Part shown: one piece after another, positions 1-7,277 of the stretch
Position numbering within the stretch: the stretch's first letter is position 1
How the letters are laid out: every line of letters begins with the position of its first letter
DNA from: Pseudomonadota bacterium
GTDB taxonomy: Bacteria; Pseudomonadota; Alphaproteobacteria; Rhizobiales; Hyphomicrobiaceae
Assembly: GCA_023405815.1 (NCBI GenBank)
Contig: JAEXXM010000084.1
Span: 1-64,000 of the forward strand
DNA length: 64,000 bases
Reading direction: 5' to 3'
Made by a program: the position numbers and the translations under genes
The notes under the pieces: generated by a model
Told to the model about the DNA's origin: nothing
Seen by the model: only the letters and a program-made list of their open reading frames with translations
The model's database searches: none

Positions 1-1238
1 TCCTTGGTCGGATCGGCGAGGTCGCGGAGCGAAACGATGGTGCCGACCAGCGGCATGCCGATCGAGCCGATCTTCACGGGACCATCGAGCGGGTTGGAGG
101 TGACGACCGGGGACGTTTCGGAGAGACCGTAGCCCTCGACCACCTTGCAGCCGGTGACGGCCTCGAAGCGCTGTTTCACCTCGATCGGGAGCGCCGCGCC
201 GCCTGACAGGCAGAACTTGAGCGATGAAAGATCGAAGTCGGCGATCTTTGGATGGTTGAGGATGGCATTGAACAGCGTCGGCACGCCAGGAAGGATCGTC
301 GGCCTGGTCTTGTCGATGAGCTTCAGAGCCTCATCGAGGTTGAAGCGAGGCATGATGATGATCTCGGCCGCGTGGGCGATGCCGAGGTTCATGACGACAG
401 TGAGCGCGAAGACGTGGAAGAACGGCAGGACGCCGAGGACGCGCTCGACTCCGTCCTCGAGTTCGGGTGCGGTCGCGGCTACCTGCTGCACGTTCACGTA
501 GACGTTGGCATGGCTGAGCATCGCCCCTTTCGGCGTGCCGGTGGTCCCGCCGGTGTACTGGAGCACGGCAATGTCGTTCGTGGGATCGATGTCAACCTTC
601 TCGGGATGGCCGGTTCCGGCCATCACCTCGGCATCGAGCACGATCTTGTCGCGTGCAGGCGAGGCGAGCGGGCGGGCGAGCTCCTTGGAACGGAACAGCC
701 GAAACAGGGTTGCCTTGGCGAGAGGGAGCAGCGCCGGGAATGAGGCGACGACGGCACGCTTGAGGCAGCCGCCGGTCAGCAGGGCCTCCACCTTGTCGAA
801 CAGCAGCTTGAGGTCGAGCGTCACCATGAGCTCGGTGTCGCTGTCCTTCACCTGATACGTGAGCTCGGGGACGGTATAGAGGGGATTGAAGTTAACCACC
901 GTGCCGCCGGCCTTGAGGACGGCGAAGAAGTAAATGATGAAGGTCGGCGAGTTGGGCAGCAGCAGCCCGACCTTGGTGCCCTTCTTCACTCCTAGCCTCT
1001 GCAACCCGAGGGTGGCCTGATCGACCGCGCGCCCAATCTCGGCGTAGGTCATCGTGCGGCCGAGGAAGTTGGTGCAGGTTAGGTCGCCGAAGCGCTCGAC
1101 GGCATCGTCGAGCAACTGGTAAAGCGGCGCGACCTTTAGAGGCATTTGCCAGTCGATGCCGCGCGGGTAGTGATCCAGCCATGGCATGGCTGGCTGCGAC
1201 GCGTTGGCCGGAGGCCCGGTGCGGACCATCGTCGACAT
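1..1238 (-). CDS. Long-chain fatty-acid--CoA ligase (AMP-forming), 3' end cut by window
   Basis: This protein should activate fatty acids through an acyl-AMP intermediate to acyl-CoA. About 412 codons are visible and the C-terminal domain lies outside the window. The AMP-binding P-loop YTGGTTGTPKG sits near residue 228 and the GYGLSE adenylate motif near residue 360. The order of motifs and the absence of a carrier domain in the visible part fit FadD/LcfB enzymes. I chose the ATG at 1236-1238; a second in-frame ATG follows three codons later. It is divergent from the acyl carrier protein gene, with about 400 bases between them. Placement beside a carrier protein and ketosynthases suggests lipid metabolism, but chain length cannot be read from the sequence. 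Confidence 0.88.
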   Translation of the reverse strand, partial: MSTMVRTGPPANASQPAMPWLDHYPRGIDWQMPLKVAPLYQLLDDAVERFGDLTCTNFLGRTMTYAEIGRAVDQATLGLQRLGVKKGTKVGLLLPNSPTFIIYFFAVLKAGGTVVNFNPLYTVPELTYQVKDSDTELMVTLDLKLLFDKVEALLTGGCLKRAVVASFPALLPLAKATLFRLFRSKELARPLASPARDKIVLDAEVMAGTGHPEKVDIDPTNDIAVLQYTGGTTGTPKGAMLSHANVYVNVQQVAATAPELEDGVERVLGVLPFFHVFALTVVMNLGIAHAAEIIIMPRFNLDEALKLIDKTRPTILPGVPTLFNAILNHPKIADFDLSSLKFCLSGGAALPIEVKQRFEAVTGCKVVEGYGLSETSPVVTSNPLDGPVKIGSIGMPLVGTIVSLRDLADPTK

Positions 1239-1641
1239 CCTCGAGCGTCTCCCGGGCTAGACTACTGGTCGCAGTATAGCGCCAGGCCTATTGCCGGACG
1301 GTTGCGGCTCGGCGGCCGCGAAACTAATAACGGGAACTTGAAATCCGCCTTGTTATTGAACACGTTCTGGCAGCATTGGCCAAGTCCCTCGTTGCGGTTA
1401 CCTGCGGCGGAGCAACGGTTGTAAAGAGGTTTTGCTGTACCGTAGAAGACAGCCGGCGCATGGAGACCGCTCTATGCGTTTTGCCAGGCGGCCCCTCGGG
1501 CCGGCTGGAGGCCCTCGGCTAGACTCGCTTGGCGTTTAAGGATATGTGACGCCTCAGCTTGTTGTGCTAGTGGGCTGGCACTAGTTAGAAACGAAGTAAT
1601 ACGGGCCCCAGGCTTCAATAGAGCGGGGGTGGGAGACTGAT
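1239..1641. other. Divergent intergenic region, no gene seen
   Basis: This gap of about 400 bases separates the acyl-CoA ligase from the acyl carrier protein and must hold both promoters. It carries a short inverted repeat with arms CTAGTG (1567-1572) and CACTAG (1579-1584), separated by six bases. That repeat could be an operator for the carrier gene, but arms this short occur by chance. A GGGAG ribosome-binding site lies just upstream of the carrier ATG. Confidence 0.5.
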
Positions 1642-1914
1642 ATGGACGAAGTTGGCACCAAGATCGTCGAGATCCTGAAGAAGCACATGAAGGAGCCGCG
1701 CGACGACATCTCGCTGTCGACGCCGCTCACGGATCTCAAGATTGAGTCCCTCGACCTGGCAATGATCGTATTTGATATCGAAGACACGTTCGGCATCGAA
1801 ATTCCTTATAACGCCAACGAGGACGTCGAGGATTTCAAGACCGTCGGCTCGGTCGTCGATCGCGTTAAGGAACTGGTGGCCAAGGGGCCTGCAGCGGCCG
1901 GCGCTAAGGCCTGA
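1642..1914 (+). CDS. Acyl carrier protein, NodF/AcpXL-like
   Basis: A 90-residue acidic carrier protein that should hold acyl intermediates on a phosphopantetheine arm. The attachment serine is Ser36 in the motif IESLD, which replaces the usual DSL. The following stretch (IVFDIEDTFGIEIP) and the overall length resemble specialised rhizobial carriers such as NodF and AcpXL more than the housekeeping AcpP. A GGGAG ribosome-binding site precedes the ATG. A ketosynthase follows 137 bases downstream on the same strand, so the two probably work together. The usual AcpXL cluster also has fabZ and lpxXL genes, which are not seen here, so a role in very-long-chain lipid A acyl synthesis is only one possibility. 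Confidence 0.88.
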   Translation: MDEVGTKIVEILKKHMKEPRDDISLSTPLTDLKIESLDLAMIVFDIEDTFGIEIPYNANEDVEDFKTVGSVVDRVKELVAKGPAAAGAKA

Positions 1915-2051
1915 TCACGAACGTCGGCACAGGGCGCAAGCGTTCGCGCCCGATGCCAGACTGGCGAGCTCCCCCCGCAAGGCTTTTTGCCGGCTCGCAC
2001 ATTAGCTGATACCGCGGCGCCGCTGCGCCGCTCACAACCGGCAGGTAATCA

Positions 2052-3296
2052 ATGTCTAACGCGAACGGTGCACGCCGCGTCGTGGTGACCGGGATGGGCG
2101 TCGTTACGCCGATCGGCCTCAACGTTCCCGATTTCTGGGCCTCGATGCACGAGGGCAAGTCTGGCGTCAGCGAGCTTGGCGGGTTCCCGCTCGATGATCT
2201 CAAGATCCTCATCGCTGCCCAGATCAAGGACTTCGATCCCAAGCAGCGCTTGAAGCATTTCCAACGCGACAAGCTCGTAATGCACGCGGACCGCTACTCC
2301 TGGTTCGCGGCTGCGGCCGCCGACGAGGCGGTGAGGCAGTCGGGCCTCGAGTTCCCCATCGCCAACCCCTACCGCTCGGCCTGCATCGTCGGCTCGGGCG
2401 CAGGCGGCCTCGTGACCTACGAGCAGTCGTACCGCGCCCTGTTCCTCGAGGGTAAGCGTGCCACGCACCCGCTGACGCTTTTGCGCATCATCGGCTCGTC
2501 GGCGAGCGCCCACGTGGGCATCGAGTTCGGCGTAAAGGGGCCGACGTTCGCCACCTGCTCGGCCTGCTCAACGGCGACCCACGCCATCGGCATCGCCAGG
2601 GACTACATCAAGAATGGCGTGGTCGACGTGGCGATCGCGGGCGCCTCGGAGTCGGTGATCAACTACGGCACGATGAAGGCCTGGCAGGCACTGCACGTTC
2701 TCTCGCCCGAGGGCTGCTTCCCGTTCGCCAAGAAACGTAACGGAACCGTGCTGGGTGAAGGCGCGGGCATCCTCGTCCTCGAGTCCTACGAGCACGCAAA
2801 GGCGCGTGGGGCAAAGATCCTCGCCGAGATCGTCGGCTACGGCACGTCCTCGGACGCCAAGGACATGGTCAATCCGGACATCGAGGGCCCGAAAGAAGCC
2901 ATGCGCATGGCGCTCGAGGATGCGCAAATCACCCCGTCAGATATCCAGTACCTCAATGCGCACGGCACGGCGACGACGATCAACGACGCCAACGAGACGC
3001 GTGCCATCAAGGCGGTGTTCGGCAACCACGCCAAGAACCTCGCCATCTCGTCGACCAAGTCCATGACCGGGCATCCGCTCGGAGCCGGCGGCGGGATCGA
3101 GGCGGCGGCCTGCATCTCGGCGCTGAATGAAGGCTGGGTGCCGCCGACGATCGGCCTCGACGATCCAGATCCCGAGTGCGACCTCGACTACATCCCCAAC
3201 GTTGGCCGCAAGCTCGACGTCACCTATGCGATGTCGAATTCGTTCGCCTTCGGTGGCCTCAACGCGGTGCTCGTCTTCGGGCCGGCTCCAGCCTAA
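2052..3296 (+). CDS. Beta-ketoacyl-ACP synthase (KAS II / FabF-like), catalytically complete
   Basis: A 414-residue condensing enzyme that should elongate acyl-ACP with malonyl-ACP. The catalytic triad is intact: the nucleophile is Cys172 in ACSTATHAIG, followed by the His motifs NAHGTAT and STKSMTGHPLG. Length fits FabF and NodE. It lies just after the acyl carrier gene, which implies a dedicated pair. It shares long colinear blocks with the second ketosynthase of this window (4500-5741), and comparing the two shows the second has lost the cysteine. The ribosome-binding site is weak (AGG before the ATG). The primer and final product are unknown. Confidence 0.9.
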   Translation: MSNANGARRVVVTGMGVVTPIGLNVPDFWASMHEGKSGVSELGGFPLDDLKILIAAQIKDFDPKQRLKHFQRDKLVMHADRYSWFAAAAADEAVRQSGLEFPIANPYRSACIVGSGAGGLVTYEQSYRALFLEGKRATHPLTLLRIIGSSASAHVGIEFGVKGPTFATCSACSTATHAIGIARDYIKNGVVDVAIAGASESVINYGTMKAWQALHVLSPEGCFPFAKKRNGTVLGEGAGILVLESYEHAKARGAKILAEIVGYGTSSDAKDMVNPDIEGPKEAMRMALEDAQITPSDIQYLNAHGTATTINDANETRAIKAVFGNHAKNLAISSTKSMTGHPLGAGGGIEAAACISALNEGWVPPTIGLDDPDPECDLDYIPNVGRKLDVTYAMSNSFAFGGLNAVLVFGPAPA

Positions 3297-3326
3297 GCGT
3301 TACCGCACGACGTTCGGAAAAGCTCA

Positions 3327-3350
3327 GCGCCACGCCCTCGGGCGTGGCGC
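3327..3350 (+). terminator. Strong hairpin after the ketosynthase
   Basis: Arms of 11 bases (3327-3337 and 3340-3350) are perfectly complementary around a two-base centre, 30 bases after the ketosynthase stop. No T-run follows, so it may act as a Rho-aided terminator or as a stabilising 3' structure. Confidence 0.55.
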
Positions 3351-3555
3351 AATTGCATCGGAAGCTGGATGCACGTGGGGCAAATGCCAGCGCTCAGGCC
3401 GACAATATCCATTACTGATAAGGGCTTGTGCTACGGCGGAGCGGGGAGGCCGGCGCCGTAAACGGTGCCGCACGCGGGGGGATTGATGACAACCCGTGTC
3501 GATGACAGACTGGCGCCAAGGACAGCATGAGACTGACCGGCTTGGGAGACGGACG

Positions 3556-3942
3556 ATGCGCGAGATCGTGATCCGTGCAGGCAAGGTTGCTATCCGCGCG
3601 CGACTTCTGGAAACGCCGACGGCGGAGCGCATCTGGGAAGCTCTTCCGATCCACGCCGAAGCCAAGATGTGGGGGCGCGAGGTCTACTTCAACGCGCCGG
3701 TACGATCGGACCCCGAGCCCGGTGCGCGTGAGGTGGTCAATGCCGGCGAGATCGCCTTCTGGCCGGACGGCGAAGCGATCGCCATAGGGTTCGGGCCGAC
3801 GCCCGTCTCGCGCCGGGGCGAAATCCGCATGGCAAGTCCGTGCAACATCTGGGCGATGGCGCTCGACGACGTCAGCAGCCTGAAGTCCGTGCACGCCGGC
3901 GAGGGCATTTCCATCGTCGATGCAAACGGCCACGACGCCTGA
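3556..3942 (+). CDS. Cyclophilin-like fold protein (TM1367/DUF369 type)
   Basis: A 128-residue cytoplasmic protein. The pattern of a central GREVYFNAPV strand, a V.AGEIAFWPDGEAIAIGFG block and a GPTP.S segment matches the small cyclophilin-like family typified by TM1367. Members have a cyclophilin-like barrel, but peptidyl-prolyl isomerase activity is not established for them and I claim no activity here. An upstream in-frame ATG exists at 3496, but the ATG at 3556 has a GGGAG site at good distance and gives the usual family start. It follows the ketosynthase after a hairpin, so it is probably transcribed separately. Confidence 0.7.
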   Translation: MREIVIRAGKVAIRARLLETPTAERIWEALPIHAEAKMWGREVYFNAPVRSDPEPGAREVVNAGEIAFWPDGEAIAIGFGPTPVSRRGEIRMASPCNIWAMALDDVSSLKSVHAGEGISIVDANGHDA

Positions 3943-4261
3943 CATCGATCTCCAGAAGCGCTGTCGTATTGCTGCGCCTTACCGAATTCCCTGTATAGCT
4001 TCGCACCAGCGCCTTCTTGTGCAGCGCAGCGATTGTGCTAGCCTTTCCGCCTCACTCCTCTGTTGGTCTCGTGCATCGGCTACCCCGAGCGGGAGGACGG
4101 ACGTGGACATGCTCGTGCGGTTTATGGTCGGCGTCGCGGCTGCTTGGATCACACCCGATCCCGTCCCGCAGCAGGGACATCCTGCGGCCTACGAGGAGCG
4201 CTGCACCGAGCAGCGCTGCCACCTTCGCCTCGTGCGCTGAGCGGGCGTTTTGCCCTTAGAT
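3943..4261. other. Intergenic region with inverted repeat and a doubtful small ORF
   Basis: About 320 bases lie between the cyclophilin-like gene and chaB. A possible 43-codon plus-strand ORF runs from 4109 to 4240 with a GGAGGA upstream, but its sequence looks like nothing I know. A perfect 8-base inverted repeat (4197-4204 and 4210-4217) lies inside it. A shorter GGGC/GCCC hairpin sits just past the chaB stop and could be a weak terminator for chaB. Confidence 0.4.
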
Positions 4262-4468
4262 TCACCGCTGCAGCCATTCAGACCCGATCTTGACGTAGGA
4301 GCGCTTCACGGCCGCCCATGCGATGCGGTGGGCAGCTTCCTCCTGGCGCGGATCGCCTTCGTGCGCGGCAAAGGCATTGTTGAACGCCGTCCGGTAGATG
4401 TCCTGGGCGTGGGATGGGAGGTGATCTCTCACGCTAAGGGGCAGATCGGAGTTCGTGACATAAGGCAT
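4262..4468 (-). CDS. chaB: ChaB family protein
   Basis: A 68-residue cytoplasmic protein matching ChaB along its length. The diagnostic features are the start MPYVTNSDLP, the segment VRDHLPSHAQDIYRTAFN and the tail block HRIAWAAVKRSYVK. ChaB was named as a putative regulator of the ChaA cation antiporter, but its biochemical role is uncertain and no chaA is visible here. It sits 31 bases upstream of the stop codon of the second ketosynthase, on the same strand, so it would be transcribed after that gene. Confidence 0.85.
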   Translation of the reverse strand: MPYVTNSDLPLSVRDHLPSHAQDIYRTAFNNAFAAHEGDPRQEEAAHRIAWAAVKRSYVKIGSEWLQR

Positions 4469-4499
4469 GGCGGTGCGCCGGCTTCGAAATGAGCAACGT

Positions 4500-5741
4500 T
4501 CAGGCGCCGATGGCTTCGAAGATCATCGATGTCGCCATGCCATTGAGGGCGAGGTTGTTGCACATGGCATGGGCGATCGCGCGCTTGCGTGGGGTCACCG
4601 GCGTGTAGTCCAGGTCGCAGCGCGGGTCGGGATCGTCGAGGGCGATGGTCGGCGGAACGATGCCGCTTTCGATGGACTTGATACAGGCGATGGCCTCGAT
4701 AGCGGGGGCGGCGCCTAGCGCATGTCCGGTCATCGACTTGGTCGAGGAGATGGAGAGATCGGGCGCGTTGTGCGCGAAGATCTCCTTCAGCGCCTCCGTC
4801 TCGCGCACGTCGTCCTCGACGATACCATCGCCGTGGGCGTTGACGTAGGCGATGTCGCCGGGGGCTAAGCCGGCGTCATCGAGCGCCTCCTGCCTCACGT
4901 GGACGGCAACCTCCTTGTCGACACCGAACATGGAGTTGGACCCGGTCGCCATGCCGAAGCCGGCGAGCTCGGCGATGGGCCGCGCGCCGCGCGTGCGCGC
5001 GTGGCTCTCAGCCTCGAGCACGAGAATGCCGGAAGCCTCGGCGAGCACCGTGCCGTTGTGGCGCCTGGCGAACGGGAAGCAGCCGTCGGGCGAGAGCATA
5101 TGCAGGGCGTTGCAGGCGAGCAGCGCACTGTAGGTCACGGTGCTGTCGGCGCCGCCGACGATGGCGATATCGACGAGGCCGCGGCGGACGTAGTCAAAGC
5201 CCATGCCGATGGCGTGGGCGGCGCTGGCTCCGGCGCTGCAGAGGGCGAGAGTCGGTCCCTTGATGCCGTACTCGATGCCGATGTGGGCAGGCGCGGAGGA
5301 CGAGACGATGCGCGGCAGTAACATCGGGTGCACGGCGCGCTTGCCGGCGAGGTAGCGGTCGCGGCCGGCAATCTCGACGGCGACGTGTCCGCCCGCGGCG
5401 GAGCCGACGAAGCAGGCGACGCGCTGGGGGTTGTCAAGCGGAAAGGAGAGACCCGCCTGTGCCATGGCTTCATCGGCGGCTGCGGCGGCGAGCCAAGCGT
5501 AGCGGCTGGAGTGCAGGATGGACTTGTCGCGCGACCACTTGGACAGGCGCTTCATCTGATCGAAGCCCGAGATGCGCGCTGCAATCCCGATCGGAACCTC
5601 TTCGGCAATGCCGTCGACCGGGCCGATGCCGGATCTGCCGGCGCATAGGGCCTGCCAATAGTCGGTGACACTCTGGCCGATGGGTGTCACTGTGCCCATG
5701 CCGGTGACGACGACGCGACGGTGCAAGTTTGCCTGCAGCAT
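4500..5741 (-). CDS. Ketosynthase-like protein lacking the catalytic cysteine (chain-length-factor-like)
   Basis: A 413-residue homologue of the FabF-like gene at 2052-3296, with gap-free alignment around the active site. Where the partner reads CSACSTATHAIG, this protein reads CSAGASAAHAIG, so the nucleophile position (residue 171) is glycine. The two catalytic histidines remain (NAHGDG and STKSMTGHALG). Losing the cysteine while keeping the fold is what chain-length factors of type II polyketide synthases do, so it may be the non-condensing half of a heterodimer. I chose the ATG at 5741 over the upstream in-frame 5792 because it matches the family start. Neither start has a clear ribosome-binding site. 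An independently acting decarboxylase is an alternative. Confidence 0.8.
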   Translation of the reverse strand: MLQANLHRRVVVTGMGTVTPIGQSVTDYWQALCAGRSGIGPVDGIAEEVPIGIAARISGFDQMKRLSKWSRDKSILHSSRYAWLAAAAADEAMAQAGLSFPLDNPQRVACFVGSAAGGHVAVEIAGRDRYLAGKRAVHPMLLPRIVSSSAPAHIGIEYGIKGPTLALCSAGASAAHAIGMGFDYVRRGLVDIAIVGGADSTVTYSALLACNALHMLSPDGCFPFARRHNGTVLAEASGILVLEAESHARTRGARPIAELAGFGMATGSNSMFGVDKEVAVHVRQEALDDAGLAPGDIAYVNAHGDGIVEDDVRETEALKEIFAHNAPDLSISSTKSMTGHALGAAPAIEAIACIKSIESGIVPPTIALDDPDPRCDLDYTPVTPRKRAIAHAMCNNLALNGMATSMIFEAIGA

Positions 5742-6088
5742 GACAGACGCACGGATGAAAAGAGGACGAAGCGTATCGTAATATCCCAGCACGATACTTT
5801 ATCGACGTTGAAGCAGCATTACCAAACGCATCGCGAACTTCCGGTCGCACTTGCGTAAAATTGCTTTGTGAACGGACTTTTGGACGGCTCGGGCATCCCG
5901 CAAACTGAACGGTTGCCGCCAAATGAGTGCGGTGGTGCTGATTCAAGTCAGCAAAAGGCGGTTCGGCTCCCGCGCTCTACAGGGCCAAGCACAAAGGGTG
6001 TAACCGCACCGAGCTGGCGTTTGACCTCGCGGCGTGAGGCTTGCGCTGGGGGAAGTGGCCCCGGCGTCTGGTGGGCAGGCTGTGAGGC
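5742..6088. other. Intergenic region, no gene seen
   Basis: About 350 bases lie between the end of the Fae homologue and the start of the cysteine-less ketosynthase, both leftward. It should hold the promoter of the ketosynthase and the end of the sox transcript. I see no convincing small ORF or T-tailed hairpin. Confidence 0.4.
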
Positions 6089-6640
6089 CTAGACCTCGCC
6101 CTTCAGCCCCTTCTCGAAGTACTTGTGAATGATCCGCTCCTGGTTCTGGAGCAGCCAGTCGATCGAGGGCTCGCCCTGCATCGCCTTGTGAATGGCGCGC
6201 TGAGTCGCCTCGCGATGGATATTGAAGAGGATCTTGTGGTCGAGGTTGTCGATGGTGGCGACCATGGGGTTGAGCCACACCGACACGATGATGCCGAGGT
6301 CGTTCGCCTTTTCCCGCGGGATATCGCCGACACGTACCGCATCGAGCACACCCATGGCCGTGGCGTACTGCACGGTGCCCATGAGGATGTTGGTGTAGCG
6401 CTCGTTGTCGACCGTCACCTTGCTGACGCACAGCGTCGGCGGTCGCACCATGACATCGGTGTTGAGGAGCGCGAGGACGCGACTGTGGCCCTTCACCTGG
6501 TTGCCGAGCAGGTTGGCGAACGTAGCTCCGAACGGGCCGTCCATCTCGCCGATGGCGACCTCGGGCTCGGCGGCGGTGCCGGGCGGCCCGCCGGCCACGA
6601 GGGCTTCGCCGATGCGCACGCCGAATCTAGCGGTCGTCAT
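6089..6640 (-). CDS. Formaldehyde-activating enzyme (Fae) homologue without the catalytic His
   Basis: A 183-residue Fae-family protein. True Fae condenses formaldehyde with tetrahydromethanopterin to methylene-H4MPT in the cytoplasm. Family features are the start VRIGEALV, GPFGATFANLL, a PPTLCVSKVTV strand and the helix YATAMGVLDAV. The histidine equivalent to His17 of the Methylorubrum enzyme aligns with a glutamate near residue 25, and no histidine occurs before residue 51. It is therefore probably not a standard Fae. I chose the ATG at 6640, which has an AAGGAA site. It is the last gene of the sarcosine oxidase operon, 52 bases after soxG. That context suggests handling of the released one-carbon unit or of a folate carrier, which is inference. 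Confidence 0.85.
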   Translation of the reverse strand: MTTARFGVRIGEALVAGGPPGTAAEPEVAIGEMDGPFGATFANLLGNQVKGHSRVLALLNTDVMVRPPTLCVSKVTVDNERYTNILMGTVQYATAMGVLDAVRVGDIPREKANDLGIIVSVWLNPMVATIDNLDHKILFNIHREATQRAIHKAMQGEPSIDWLLQNQERIIHKYFEKGLKGEV

Positions 6641-6692
6641 GTGCTGTTCCTTTTGTTTGGCGCCCGAGCAGCAGGTGGTCTGACGGCTCCGG

Positions 6693-7277
6693 TCAGGCGG
6701 CGTCCGGCACGGTGCTGCGGGTGGCTTCGAGCAGCCAGTGGGCGAAGCTGTCGGCATAGCTGCGGAACATTGCCAGCTCGAAGGTCGGGGCGTCGTCGAT
6801 CCGCCAGATCAGCACGCCGATGTGGCTCGCATGGGTGATCGCAGCGGCGTTGAGGGCAAATGTGCGCGGGTGCAGGTCGATGGGGATGCCCTTTGCGAGC
6901 ACCTCGCGTGCGAGTGGGCCGGAGACGCGCACGACGACGCGGCCGTCGGACTGGTCGACCACTGACGCGAGGCCGGCGAGGTGCTGCTTCAGCTCGACCT
7001 CGAGATCGCGCCCACTGGCACGGTCGGCAATCGCCAACCATTGGTCGGGACCGAGCCAGACAAAGGCGATCCCGTTCCCAACGACGCGCTCGGGCCTGGT
7101 CGGCAGCTCGACGCCGTAGACCTGGCGGACGGCTGCGGTCAGAGCCTGCACGCGGCCCTTGCCGGCGGCAAAGCTCGCCATGGTGAGATTCTCGCGCGGC
7201 TCGATGGAAAGGCTCGGCGAGGAGAACGGCTCCAAGTGCGAGAAGGCAGACGTCGGTTTCAATGTGCTGTCAGCCAC
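6693..7277 (-). CDS. soxG: Sarcosine oxidase gamma subunit
   Basis: A 194-residue small subunit of heterotetrameric sarcosine oxidase. The matching features are the SAFSHLEP start, the central GIAFVWLGPDQWL motif, DQSDGRVVVRVSGP and the terminal FELAMFRSYADSFAHWL. It has no known catalytic centre and completes the complex. The GTG at 7277 overlaps the end of soxA by eight bases, which implies translational coupling; the ATG at 7340 would lie deep inside soxA and adds residues unlike the family. Confidence 0.88.
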   Translation of the reverse strand: MADSTLKPTSAFSHLEPFSSPSLSIEPRENLTMASFAAGKGRVQALTAAVRQVYGVELPTRPERVVGNGIAFVWLGPDQWLAIADRASGRDLEVELKQHLAGLASVVDQSDGRVVVRVSGPLAREVLAKGIPIDLHPRTFALNAAAITHASHIGVLIWRIDDAPTFELAMFRSYADSFAHWLLEATRSTVPDAA

